Positions 39,601 through 48,637 of a DNA stretch of 64,000 nucleotides are shown here, piece after piece. Source of the stretch: Spinacia oleracea (taxonomy: Eukaryota; Streptophyta; Magnoliopsida; Caryophyllales; Amaranthaceae); NCBI RefSeq assembly GCF_020520425.1, contig NC_079487.1, forward strand, positions 132,888,385 through 132,952,384, read 5' to 3'. A model generated the notes under the pieces. The model had not been told where the DNA came from. It made no database searches and saw only the letters and a program-made list of their open reading frames with translations. Numbering within the stretch: the stretch's first letter is position 1; each line of letters opens with the position of its first letter. The translations under genes were made by a program, and so were the position numbers.

Positions 39601-41840
39601 CTTTTGGATGTCGTTCGCAAAAAAAATTATATTAAGGTGTGATTTTACCAAAAAAAATTATATAAGGTTCTTTCTTGCAAAATTTAGACTATAAAATGTC
39701 TTTTTTGGCAAATTTGCATTTTATAAATTAATAGTGGTGAAAATTTTTATGAATTCATGGAAGATAAAAAAGCGGGGGAAGATAAGAGAATTAAATACAT
39801 GAAATAGTGGAAGAAAATAACATATAAGGTATATTACCGTTATTGTGGCCCCACATAACATTTTCATCTACGTTCCTATTTTTTAGGTGGTAAAAAACAA
39901 GTTTTAAAAGAAATTAAGGTGGTAGAATACAAGTTTTAGTTTTTAAGTGGTAAAAAACAATCTCTCGATTTTTTAAGTGCTAATAAACAATTTATCCATA
40001 CAATTTTTCGATTTTTATATAGTTGATAAAAAATAATCTATCCATAATAAATTACAAAGTACGGAGTAACAAAATTAGACTTCAATTCGTGCACATTAAC
40101 AAAACGAGTGCACCATATATAAAAGAATTTGTGGATCTCATATTTCGATATAGAGGGATTATGTACAATGATCCACTATAATTCCACTGCTCTCTTTTAA
40201 TTCATTTTACTTGACACGTTTCTTTCATCACATTTATTGATACACAATTTTAACTATTAACATTTAACTTCTATATTACTACTCTGCTGTTTAGTTATCA
40301 TAAAAATTAGCAATAATGGATCTGAAAATAATGGAAAGCAAACCAATAACCTCAAAAAATAGCCCTAACTATACGTTACACCAAGTTAAATATATCGATC
40401 AACATGCTTTATATTTTTTCCTATACGTTGTACATTCTATTACGTATCTATCTATCTATCTATACTAATATATTAAAAGGCGTTTTGAAAAATGTCTATG
40501 TGTCACATAGTACTTTTCCCTTTGCGCCACATCATTCATTCACCAAGTGGTATGTCATGTCATGGATAACCAAAAATCAATACAACGAGGTTCGAACTCT
40601 AGACCTCATGTCTGAATGATAATTCTCATTACCATCTTAACCAACCACCAATTGTGGTTTATTTCTTCACATTAATTTATAAATAAATGTTAACATGAAG
40701 TCTAAACCAACTAAATTTTTATTTTCTATGGAATATTTTGAAAAAAATAAAAATAAATAATTAGGACAACTATGAAGAAACATGATGTCATTAATCTCAT
40801 AAGCATCAACTATAGAAATACCTTGCATGACTGCTTATATCTAATTTGGTGTTATTAATTTGAAGCACTTAGTTCCACTAGAAAACAAATTATACAATTG
40901 TAAGATGATCTAATTGAAAACATTACTTGGCATGATAAATGACGTAGTGTGTCTGTGTAGTTGACAAACTTAATTGATGTTTTTCACTTTAAGATATACA
41001 TGCATTTCGTCAAATAATGAGCTCAAGAAAAAATCTAAAATTTTAACTATTCAATGTAGCGATCGGGGCATCGCCCGGGTCCAGTACAGTAGTACACCTT
41101 AAGTCCTTAAGGTTCTAGGGAGCGATACTACTATATTCCTATAATAACACACCATATAAGATACCTTTGTTTCATAAAGATCTTTACGGTTACTATTTGC
41201 ATAAAATATTAAGACAAAAATGAAAATTGGTTGAATATAATTAAATATGGATAAACTAAGAGAAAACCATAAAAAAGTGGGTGGCTGGGTGTAAGAAAAA
41301 ATAAATAAAATAAGATAAAGTGCGTGCAAAAATTGTAAATGTGGTGGGTAAAAGAGGTAAAATAGTACGGAATACTTCATATTTTTATGTCCAAAAATAG
41401 CATAAAGCACTATATAAAAAATATTATGAAACGGACTAAAATGAAAAGTGTAAATATCATTTTAAAACGGAGGTAGTACGTACAGACCAAAATGGCAAAT
41501 GGATCGAGAGACGAGCTGGTATAATTGTATAAGTAAAACTTTTCAAAACTTACCGATGAATCCTGTCCCTGAGTTTTGTGAGAAAATTTTCAAAATCTTC
41601 CTCAACAAATTTGAGTACAGATTCAACCAAAACCTTCTTCTGTTGTTTCCCCAACTTTTGAAGATCAATCTCTGTAACATTAACTTTGCCATCATCAACC
41701 ACTTGCCTCAACAACCCTTTTCTTATACTTTTATAAATTGGCAGCCGCTGTAAAGCAGCCCACCTCTGCTCCTCCTCCTCAGCCTCTGCCGCCTCCGTCG
41801 CCTCCTTCTCCACCACACGGTTGTTCGTCGTCGTACTCAT
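13720..41840 (-). CDS. Full-size PDR-type ABC transporter (ABCG subfamily)
   Basis: Nineteen minus-strand exons (41840-41554, 38747-38627, 38363-38275, 27882-27798, 20005-19715, 19512-19422, 19331-18422, 18221-18061, 17924-17821, 17425-17260, 17181-16994, 16879-16547, 16316-16026, 15936-15853, 15488-15355, 15245-15018, 14857-14686, 14498-14244, 13992-13720) join in frame to 1420 aa, the usual PDR length. The order is NBD1-TMD1-NBD2-TMD2. NBD1 has a P-loop GPPDSGKS (172-179), signature ISGGE (311-315) and Walker [18 protein letters not shown]2 has P-loop GVSGAGKT (863-870), [12 protein letters not shown] and [14 protein letters not shown]. Plant PDRs export terpenoids, phenolics, hormones or drugs across the plasma membrane; the substrate here is unknown. 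D175 and E315 differ from the usual G/S and Q. Introns 1, 3 and 4 hold a short Helitron and foldbacks, a large Helitron and a copia element. No promoter motif was recognised. Confidence 0.93.
20429..20705. repeat. CCACC-rich low-complexity block in ABCG intron 4
   Basis: Imperfect repeats of CACCTCCATCACAAAA and CCGCCTCCACC make open frames on both strands, rich in Pro, Thr and His. The block is far more GC-rich than its surroundings and contains a NotI-like GCGGCCGC near its left edge. No domain is recognisable, and the openness is explained by composition. Confidence 0.6.
21067..21396. mobile_element. Stowaway-like MITE in ABCG intron 4
   Basis: The left end is CTCCCTCCGTTCCAAAATTA, and the right end carries the complement AATTATGGGACAAAGGGAG. 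TA stands on both outer sides. Internal tandem phrases of the type TGTACTATATTCCACTTT occur. It has no coding capacity. Confidence 0.8.
21627..21673 (+). repeat. Poly-A tract (A47)
   Basis: An uninterrupted run of 47 A inside ABCG intron 4. It could be the tail of an old retroposon, but nothing upstream of it identifies one. Confidence 0.9.
22430..22434. repeat. Target-site duplication, left copy
   Basis: AAATT directly precedes the left LTR and is repeated at 27507-27511 directly after the right LTR, marking a single insertion event. Confidence 0.9.
22435..22716 (+). repeat. Left LTR of the copia element
   Basis: 282 bp, beginning TGTAGAAAATAGTG and ending TTTTCTTCA. A TATATATATA stretch near 22592 is a plausible TATA box for element transcription. 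Confidence 0.95.
22796..27229 (+). pseudogene. copia gag-pol region (fossil)
   Basis: The parts are recognisable in copia order. A gag region with the [13 protein letters not shown] motif and a CCHC zinc knuckle comes first (about 22.8-23.7 kb). It is followed by a protease with DSGASDHM (about 23.95 kb), then an integrase with its HHCC module and a core starting HVDLWGPYK (about 24.4-25.1 kb). A reverse transcriptase containing YVDD (about 25.7-26.5 kb) and an RNase H with [10 protein letters not shown] (about 26.7-27.1 kb) complete the order. The region carries about one break and is treated as a fossil. It serves only the element and has no evident role for the host gene around it. Confidence 0.9.
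27225..27506 (+). repeat. Right LTR of the copia element
   Basis: 282 bp and identical to the left LTR except at two positions. It is preceded by the polypurine tract GAGGAGGGGG-type sequence and followed by the target duplication AAATT. Confidence 0.95.
27546..27590. repeat. Short tandem repeat
   Basis: Two copies of a unit containing ACCATTTTTGTAATACCAAT stand in tandem. Similar phrases left of the copia element (about 22378-22425) show that the element inserted into this ATACCA-rich patch. Confidence 0.7.
27981..28055 (-). mobile_element. tRNA-related SINE-like head (minus)
   Basis: On the minus strand, TAACTCAGTTGGTTAGAGC is an almost perfect A-box/D-arm, followed by GGGATTGAATCTC, a degraded B box. 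It lies in ABCG intron 3 and faces a similar unit on the plus strand 200 bp away. Confidence 0.55.
28252..28322 (+). mobile_element. tRNA-related SINE-like head (plus)
   Basis: It starts GGGGATAGCTCAGTTGG and ends CATCCCCACCA, so acceptor-stem-like ends, a good D arm (GCTC/GAGC), an A box and a near B box GGATCGATTC are present. The anticodon stem cannot be drawn and the T stem is weak. It is better read as a SINE or dead tRNA than as a working tRNA gene. Confidence 0.55.
31003..34206 (+). CDS. Helitron Rep-helicase (RepHel), N-terminally incomplete
   Basis: Two exons (31003-31213 and 31289-34206) give an open frame of about 1042 aa. The sequence [15 protein letters not shown] belongs to the Helitron-like N domain. 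The HUH nuclease motif GLPHAHILL spans the start of exon 2. The tyrosine region [12 protein letters not shown] is near 31725-31760. The C-terminal part is a PIF1-like SF1 helicase with Walker A GSGGTGKT (about 32821-32844), Walker B IIWDEAP (about 33052) and a late [19 protein letters not shown] motif. RepHel proteins nick and unwind DNA in rolling-circle transposition. Plant RepHels usually have several hundred more residues before the NPKWPEI block; these are not visible upstream, where stops close the frame near 30970. Either distant exons were missed or the N-terminus is lost. The true start is uncertain. Confidence 0.85.
34489..37488 (+). pseudogene. RPA1-like single-stranded DNA-binding gene carried by the Helitron
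   Basis: Eleven exons (34489-34632, 34732-35005, 35103-35199, 35278-35402, 35559-35640, 35723-35843, 36375-36520, 36592-36712, 36799-36972, 37058-37347, 37443-37488) are phase-compatible over 540 codons. The N-terminal OB fold resembles plant DUF223/RPA70 proteins. The C-terminal OB fold has a zinc ribbon CDACKKK...CTNCE in exon 7. Such RPA-like genes are a known cargo of plant Helitrons and probably help coat single-stranded DNA during transposition. Exon 4 contains an in-frame TAA (35348-35350) in a stretch that otherwise reads on as family sequence, so the copy is probably inactive or makes a short product. Exon 10 encodes three imperfect repeats of a LLDKASDT / LLDNATG type. The gene runs in the same direction as RepHel, 280 bp downstream. 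Confidence 0.8.
37860..37888 (+). other. Helitron 3' terminal hairpin and CTAG end
   Basis: CCCGGGG-CAT-CGCCCGGG forms a small stem-loop 11 nt before the terminal CTAG, which is followed by host T. This is the standard Helitron termination signal. Equivalent hairpins close the elements at 40459-41092 and 48638-49159. Confidence 0.9.
38970..40010. mobile_element. Long-arm inverted-repeat (foldback) element in ABCG intron 1
   Basis: The region around 38970-39105 (with TTTTACCACCTAAAAAAACT) and the region around 39855-40010 (with the complement TTTTTAGGTGGTAAAAAACA) are long imperfect inverted repeats. The exact outer limits and a target duplication could not be fixed by eye. The interior is occupied by a second inverted-repeat element at 39208-39718. 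Confidence 0.6.
39208..39718. mobile_element. Foldback MITE nested inside the 38970-40010 element
   Basis: The arms of roughly 170-200 bp are inverted copies: the left begins GGCAAATTTGCTAAAAGG, the right ends with the complement of TGCAAATTTGCCAAAA. The inner parts also match, as in TTGACTTGCACGTGAGCA on the left and the complement of TGCTCACGTGCAGGTCAA on the right. No coding capacity. Confidence 0.65.
40459..41092 (+). mobile_element. Non-autonomous Helitron, copy 2
   Basis: It starts TCTATACTAATATATTAAAA like the large Helitron and has the 3' hairpin CGGGGCATCGCCCGGG near 41064-41079. The last bases read ACAGTAG where the family has ACACTAG, so its end has mutated. It lies in ABCG intron 1 between host A and T, and encodes nothing. 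Confidence 0.8.
41161..41476. mobile_element. Stowaway-like MITE in ABCG intron 1
   Basis: The right end AAAACGGAGGTAG plus TA, and the interior (AAAAATAGCATAAAGCAC), match the family at 1209-1504 and 42291-42581. The left end ACCTTTGTTTCATAAAGATC is a decayed inverted copy. Confidence 0.65.
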
Positions 41841-43170
41841 GTTAATTAGCATGCAACCTTGAAAATAATTAAGATTACTAGAATGATGAGTTCGAGTATA
41901 ATTTTTAGGTGAGACCGTCTCATGCATGTACGGGAAAATTTGCAAAACCCTACCTCAATGACAACCAAACCAACAAATGAACCACCAATATGGCAATAAT
42001 ACGGATAATCACACCTTAAAAAAAAAACATAAGACTCCTGGCCAGGCTACTCTCATGTACGTAGTAATATTTTTTGTTAGACGAAATGACTAATCCATGC
42101 AAATTAATTTTTTTTTTTATTATTAATTTTTGACAAAAACAAATTTTTGATGGGATAATCTAAAGGAGATTTTGATAGTGAGCGATGTGCGATAGTGAAT
42201 AGAAGTGGCAAATTTGTTTCAGCCTCTATCAAAAGTTTGGACCCGTATTTATTTATAGAACTTAGAATAAGGCCTACTACCTGTTTAATACTCCGTAATG
42301 ATCTTTATATTTGTATAAATATTAACACAGAAAGAGAGAGTATGTGTAAAAAGATGGATGAACATAATAAAATATGGATAAAGTGAGAGAGATGAGTAAA
42401 ATTTAGATTTGTGTAAGAAAAAATAAATAAACTAAGAGAAATAGTGAAAAATCATAAATGTTGTGGAATAAGAGAGGTAAAATGATACATTTTCATGTCC
42501 AAAAATAGTATAAAATACAGTGTAAAGAATATTATAAAACAAACTAATACGAAAAGTGTAAAGATCATTTTGAAATGGAGGTACTACTTTATTATTTCGC
42601 AACAGGGATGTCAAAAGACCGAATACCACATCCATCCGTTTATCAATCCGCTTTATGGAGAATAATATCATGTTTGATATGGCGACTGATATCTTTCACT
42701 TTGTTAAAGATACTAGAATGTCATCTTTGACTACGTATATTTGTAAAGCAATCCACTTGCTTATAATTACTGTTCTTTGGTGCATAGTTGCATTTAATTT
42801 GATTATGTAAGAATAATTGCAGCCAAGTTGGTTTTATAAATATCAATGGAAGAGCATAACTATCATTAGACGAACCGTTAAACGTCACCAACACAAAAAC
42901 TTTGGAACAAAAGTGCAAATTATCATGACTTAAGAATATAGGTTTCTGATTATTAATTGTTTCAACACTATATGTCTATATGCTCTAAGACTATTATATT
43001 AGCGTATCCTTCCCGATGGGACTTTTTAATGTAAGGTATGTTCAACCATCCTTAAAAAAACATAAGTATTCGTACGATAATTTATAGAGAATTTACTTTT
43101 GGTTACGGAGTATTAAGAAAGCATAATTTAGTCATCGATCAACCAATATTGCATATTTCTTTTGTTTAGA
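41841..43170. other. Gene-free region upstream of the ABCG gene
   Basis: Contains the presumed ABCG promoter and one MITE (42291-42581). No convincing TATA box or further gene was found. Confidence 0.55.
42291..42581. mobile_element. Stowaway-like MITE
   Basis: The ends CTCCGTAATGATCTTTA and the complement of TACCTCCATTTCAAAATGA form an inverted pair flanked by TA. The interior matches the copies at 1209-1504 and 41161-41476. It sits about 450 bp upstream of the ABCG start codon. Confidence 0.65.
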
Positions 43171-43591
43171 TGTTAGGAATAGTACGAGATAACAATTTAG
43201 ACAAAACACACACAATATAAATAGCGTGGTATACTCACGTCCCATCTTGTATTATTAATCAAAACCGTTATTAACAATATAATCAATCAACCTCACATGT
43301 GTTTCTCTCAAACTATATGCTCAAGCTCAGGATCTCAAGCATGTCAATCATAATGGTATATAAATCCCTATTTATATATCCCAACTTCCTAACCCTAGTC
43401 CTAGTATTAGGAAACGCAATATTACGTACTAGAATATTACAATTTAGAAAAAAAAACCAATATACTAACAAATCTATCCCTAAAATACAACTTGTAAAAT
43501 AGGAATACAATAACGTAATATATCTCCTAAATAAATATCTAGTAATATACCATAACTGAAATTCATTGCCATGTTGGGTTTAATATTAACA
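43171..43591. mobile_element. Solo LTR, probably copia-type
   Basis: A 421-bp unit starts TGTTAGGAATAG and ends ATATTAACA, with TTAGA repeated exactly on both sides (43166-43170 and 43592-43596). A TATAAATAG box lies near 43217. TGTTA...AACA ends are common among plant copia LTRs. No internal region or second LTR is present, so it is a remnant of LTR-LTR recombination. Age cannot be estimated without a partner. Confidence 0.7.
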
Positions 43592-43938
43592 TTAGAAATA
43601 ACTAGTATTGAAGCATGTGCGATGCACGAGTTTGTCAATTTTCATACATATTTGTCTTATTATATCTTCGTATATAAATAGGTGTTTTATAAATTATACC
43701 TATAATAGAAAGTTAAAATATGTCACTTTTCAAGTTGGAGTACGTATAAATGTGTTCTAGCTTAATATTTAAAATATTTATGCATAAATCATTACATATG
43801 CTTTGTATAAGTATAGACTCCATCTGTCTCAACAAAGTCATTACATATACTTTGTATAACTTGAAAAATTATTGGTTTAGTGCAAATAGAACTCTATTAT
43901 ATACTTAATAATAATTATCATAATTCAAATTTATGATA

Positions 43939-45101
43939 GGAAAAATTGCTTTTAATAATCCAACCTTTCGACCATTTTCTGTTAATAATCCAACCTATGG
44001 ATTATTATCTAATAATCCAATCTTTATACTCTGTCATCTCTTATTGCACCAAATGACCGCTTACCTGCTAACAGGGTCACTTTCACAAAAAAATAAATTA
44101 AACTTTAATTGTTTTTATTTAACTACCTTAAAAAATACTCCTCTCTTCTCCCCCATATGAGCAATTTCACCACCTCTGACACCCATCAATAACCAACGAA
44201 AACCACCACCGTCGTCCGCATCAACAATCACTTGAGTTCTTTGAATTTTCGTCGTCCATGCCTGCACTTTCTTCCTCTCGTCGTTGCTGCTTCAACCATT
44301 GCAGTCCCTTCTCCTTTCTTTCTAACCACCACCCATGACTCTATCCCCACGCTGCCAGACACTTTGTCCATGGGTAATGATGAAAAAGATGTGATTTTTT
44401 TTGAAGTTTTTTGGTGGTCAATTGATTGCATGTTTTAGATGAATTTATGTACTTTAAAAAAAAATTAGTTTGCATCTGAGTTGTTGTGATTTTCTAATGA
44501 TGAAAAAAGATGAGAACTTTTTGTTAAATATGATCGGAATCGGTAGTTTGATAAGATTTCACAATTATGACATTTCTAGGCATATTTTGGTTAAATTATT
44601 CATCAAAAAGTTTAATTTGTGAGTCTGGATCTGAATTATTTGGTCAGAGGTTCATGAATTTCCCAATGTCAAGAGGAATCACATTTGGGTTGAATCAAAA
44701 ATTTCGATACGCAAAAAGAAAAAAAAACCCGCCCAGGAGCCAACGAGTTATGTGTTTCAGGCGCATGCGGCGGTGGGGTCAAGAACCGGCTGCGGCAAGT
44801 TGAGGCTTTGAAGTTGGTGGCGGTATTTTTACGGTAGCTGGATAGTTTCATGGTGTTAGGGAAAAGAGAGAAAAAGAAAAGAAAAGAGAAAAGAAAGGGA
44901 AAAACAAACAAAATTAATAAATTATAATGGACTAATGGCAGCATGCCACGTGGGCATATGACCTGCTTTACCGGATATTTTACCTGATGGGTGCAATAAA
45001 AGAAGATGGGGTATAAAAGTTAGTTTATTAAATAATAATCGATAGGTTGGATTATTAACGGAAAATCGTCGAAAGGTTGGATTATTTAAAGTAATTATTC
45101 C
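43939..45101. mobile_element. MULE-like non-autonomous element with 9-bp target duplication
   Basis: The 1163-bp element is bounded by exact TTTATGATA copies (43930-43938, 45102-45110). The terminal inverted repeats extend about 80 bp and contain iterated AATAATCCAACCT on the left and AGGTTGGATTATT on the right. The middle is purine-rich and has small open frames on both strands that resemble no known protein. Confidence 0.8.
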
Positions 45102-45110
45102 TTTATGATA

Positions 45111-46425
45111 TGAATTGATCCAAATATCAACGGTTTAAGTAGGAAATACCAGCTTTAAAACCTATTATACATATATTATGTTAGTTTAAGTAGGACATAC
45201 CAGTGTGTTATGCGTATGTTACGCGTTAAATTAATCGTATATTATGTTATTGTATAGAATGAAACCTATAAACTATCAATTTGACTATTCTATCTGTTTT
45301 TCTTCTTTGACTATTCTATCCAATTCCCACGTGAAAATTATAGCTAACGATTACAATTTTTTCTTTTTTAAAATAAAAACTTTAAGATAACTCCCTATCG
45401 TTATCTTGTTCAACCCCAACTATAGTGTTTTTTTAAAATTAAAATAATTTTAAAAATCTACCCCTCAAGTAACTCTTTTTTCCAATTCTATCTTATTTTT
45501 TAAAAAAAAGGGGATAATTATATTTTTTTACTTATAATCTTTTACTTAGTATGGAAATTTAAGCGATTGTTGTTAGGCTGCATTAGACGATTGTTATTAA
45601 TGGTGGCTTATGCTTTGAAAGGCTTTGTGTTCAAGCCTAGAGTGAAGTTATCTTTTGAATTTTTGTCGGCTGATTGGTCTACTAATGACTTCAGCTATTT
45701 TGAGGTTAATCTAAAGCTTTGTAGCTTAGTAGAAATTATGGAAATCCACAACTTTTAATTAAATCCATAACATTGTTTTACAGGCAAAGATTGTGCCTTT
45801 CTGTTGAAAATTTGGGCAGAAAACAGATTTAAAGCGATACATAAAAAGTCAAGGGAATCAATTTTACAAGTTTAGTGTAAGTTGAAACTTCAGAGAATTC
45901 GTATGCTTGAAATTAGGCAAAACTAACATCCCAGGGTTGCAGCCGAATCAACCCCTTAATTCCTTTAGACACTATGTTACTCTAAACACAGCAGACAATT
46001 TGACAAGAAATCTTGTTTATAAATTAAGAATTCGCCTCGAAATTAATACAAATGGTAATACAACTTAATACACATCTTATAACAAGATTAATTACAACAT
46101 TGGATACATCGCATATCTAAATAAAACAAAGATCAATCACATGAAAAACCAATTCGACAAACTACCCCCAAATATCAAAATCAACCCAAAAGATTTGAAC
46201 GTTGGCAATAAATCAAAGAAAAGCATCTATACATTCATCTTTTGATTGATTAAACAATAAAAAGTTAATACCTTGGAAAAGTCTGGGAAAGGGGAAACCC
46301 ATAGAAAATGATTGGGGGATGGGGGATCCTGGGAAGGAATTCCATTCCAAAACCCTCAAAAAATACAAAAATAGTTTTGCAAGCTAAAAGTGATAAGCTT
46401 ATATGTATATATATACAAAAATGTA
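45111..46425. other. Gene-free spacer
   Basis: No credible gene. A short open frame near 45567 has no recognisable family, and a possible splice-bordered segment near 46272-46345 on the minus strand cannot be assigned. Confidence 0.5.
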
Positions 46426-46702
46426 CTCCATCCGTTTCTTTTTGTTCTTTACGTTTTCTTTTTTTGGATGTTTCAAAATGTTCTTTACATTTCCTTTTAT
46501 ATTATTACATAAATGCTTTAATATTCTATCAAAATATGTGTCAAATGATTATTTTAACCAATTAAATTCATTGGGTCATTTAATCTCTCACACTTTTCTA
46601 TTGGGACATTAAATTTTTCTCATTTTCCCAATATTAAAATTTTGATAAGAGTGAAAACATTATAAATAAACGTAATTTTTCTTGTTTAAAAAAATAGAGG
46701 AA
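46426..46702. mobile_element. Stowaway-like MITE (decayed)
   Basis: The left end CTCCATCCGTTTCTTTTTG, preceded by TA, and a weakly matching right end ...AAATAGAGGAA followed by TA suggest a Tc1/mariner MITE. The inverted match is poor beyond the first dozen bases. Confidence 0.45.
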
Positions 46703-46766
46703 TATCAATGCTCTAAAAGTGCTATAAAGAAGGATGACATTATGCTGGGTAAAAGGAAGAGAGGCC

Positions 46767-48027
46767 GATAAGTGATTTTTGTGAGATGGATGAGCCCTCG
46801 GTCTGGCTGGGTTCGCTTGAATACAGACGGAGCCTCAAAAGGTAATCCTAGAAAGGCTGGATGTGGTGGTATTATTAGAGGACATAAAGGGGAAACTCAT
46901 GAAGTCACTAGTGGAAAAACAGTCATTTACATCGGTCATTTAAGTCCATCGGTGCGACGCAACTGGCCGCGGCGCAAATGAAAAAGTCATTTGCGTCGCA
47001 CTTTTGGGCGACGCAAATAAGGGTCATTTGCGTCGCAGTTTAACTAAATCGCGACGCAAATGACCTTTTTTTTATCGGGTGATGATAAAGGTCGCAAGTT
47101 GCGACAATATTTAGTTGTCGCAATCTTACGTGTCGCAGTTTAATTGGTACATATAGGCGACACGTAGGCTGTGAGTCATAATAATATTTTTACTATCAAT
47201 GCAATATTTTTACTATGAAAATATGTAAATAAGGTAGTCGATATAAATAAGGAAATAAATTAGAATATTAAGATTTTTCTAGCTTTTTTTGAAACATTTA
47301 AAGTAGGATATATAAATTAAATATTTTAGTTTTCAATTTAAATCATGACACATAAGCATGCCATGTCATCATTGTGACACGGCTTAAAGGTCGCATGTTG
47401 CGACCTTTATCATTTTTGTTTTTTATCATCCCGTAAAAGTCATTTGCGTCGCAGTTTAGTTAACCTGCGGCGTAAAAGTCATTGCACAATGTGGAGTTTT
47501 CTCCAGCACTAAAGCAGAAATGTTAGGCGTACTTCGGGGACTTGCAGTTGCTTGGAATGCCGGGCACAAGCAGGTTCAGCTCACTATCGACTCGAATATA
47601 GTGGTTCAGTTGCTTGTTGATACAGCTATCCCTAACTCCCCTTACTTTCACATAATCAGAAGGTGCAAGTCTATGATCAACAGAGAAGGTTAGGAAGTAA
47701 CCGTACACCATAGTTACCATGAAGCGAACCGAGTTGCAGATTGACTTGCGAACTACGGTGTTGGTATGGAGCATAACTTCAAGTTCCTGATTTTGGAGGC
47801 GGTCCCTTTGGACCTTCTTGCTATTTTATTGGAGGACTTTGGTGGAATGGCTATAGCTCGGACTGTGCCGACATTAGCAACTTAGTGCTTTGCGTCTGTC
47901 TAGACTTAGTTGTTGTTTGTTCTGGCTAGTTTCCTTTTGTTCTTTTAATTTTTGTTTTTATTTTTTTCTAGTTGTATCTTTTATGTTTGTTTAGGGCTTG
48001 GTCCCTCTTTCTCACAAAAAAAATAAA
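46767..48027 (+). mobile_element. LINE 3' end with RNase H domain, split by an insertion
   Basis: The left part (46767-46905) encodes GWVRLNTDGASKGNP and AGCGGIIRGHKGE, the start of a plant L1-type RNase H. The right part (47484-47883) continues with CGVFSSTKAEMLGVLRGLAV, LTIDSNIVVQLL and HEANRVAD. It then has a 3' UTR ending GGGCTTGGTCCCTC and an A-rich tail near 48015-48027. Two in-frame stops interrupt the right part (TAG after MINREG, TGA after RVAD), each where the family has Trp, so the copy is dead. The 5' remainder of the LINE is absent; 5' truncation is usual. A CACTA-like element separates the two parts. Confidence 0.8.
46906..47483. mobile_element. CACTA-like (En/Spm) insertion inside the LINE
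   Basis: It begins CACTAGTGGAAAAACAGTCA and carries many subterminal copies of CATTTGCGTCGCA in both orientations, typical of CACTA ends. No matching inverted terminus is seen at the right border, where ...GTAAAAGTCATT meets LINE sequence, so the right end seems lost. It encodes nothing. Confidence 0.65.
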
Positions 48028-48029
48028 TA

Positions 48030-48266
48030 CTTCCTCCGATTTTTAGTATTCACATATTATACATTGACAATTATTGGTGATTTATACGTAAGATAAAACA
48101 TAATAATGTGAGATCTTATTACATTCGTCTTAATGTGTATTTTCAAAATATCGAAGTATCTTTTTATAATTTTTGCTTAAAGAGAATTAAAGATATTAAT
48201 GATCAAAGTTGTGCATTGGAATGCGTGAAAGTGACAAGTGTTGCGAGTAAAAATGATCGGAGGAAA
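48030..48266. mobile_element. Stowaway-like MITE next to the LINE tail
   Basis: CTTCCTCCGATTTTTAGTA at the left and the complement of TTTCCTCCGATCATTTTTAC at the right are inverted, with TA on both outer sides. It inserted at the end of the LINE poly-A tail. Confidence 0.7.
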
Positions 48267-48269
48267 TAA

Positions 48270-48490
48270 TAATTAGCACCTCCCAATTATCTCTCACATA
48301 TTATTATGAAAAATTCCACGTGGTTAATGGAGATTTTGTGACACACTAGAAGTCAAAACAAGTCGATCTTACAAAGTTACAATACGTGAATCTTTTAGAT
48401 GCTCAGCTACTCTAATTGTGGTTTGTTTTGGTTTGTGGCATTGTTAAGAAGGATAAGAAAGAATTGTGTTTTTCATCTGTTTGTGGGCAA
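48270..48490 (+). repeat. Partial duplicate of the 5' region of the membrane-protein gene
   Basis: This stretch matches two separate downstream stretches in order. Its first part (with TTCCACGTGGTTAA and GATTTTGTGACACACT and AGTCGATCTTAC) matches about 49640-49795. Its second part (with AAGGATAAGAAAGAATTGTG) matches about 50468-50535. About 670 bp present downstream are missing here. A Helitron and a MITE now lie between the two copies. Confidence 0.7.
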
Positions 48491-48637
48491 GAATTAAAGG
48501 ATGGAGGAAGTAATATTTTATGAGTCCATCTACTATTTCCCTAAATTATATGTCAGTTAAGCGTGTTAGCTGTCAAAAAAAAGCGTGTTAGTTATTACAA
48601 AACGGAAAGAGTATATATAGAGTAATAAACAATTTAA

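Noticed and set aside
43602-43640. A further Helitron 3' end on the minus strand (CTAG, then a GTGC...GCAC hairpin)
   Set aside because: The end-like motif is suggestive, but no matching 5' end was found to the right, so an element cannot be delimited.
44228-44944. Coding genes inside the MULE-like element
   Set aside because: Short frames on both strands, without recognisable domains or splice continuity; kept only as a possible captured-DNA question.
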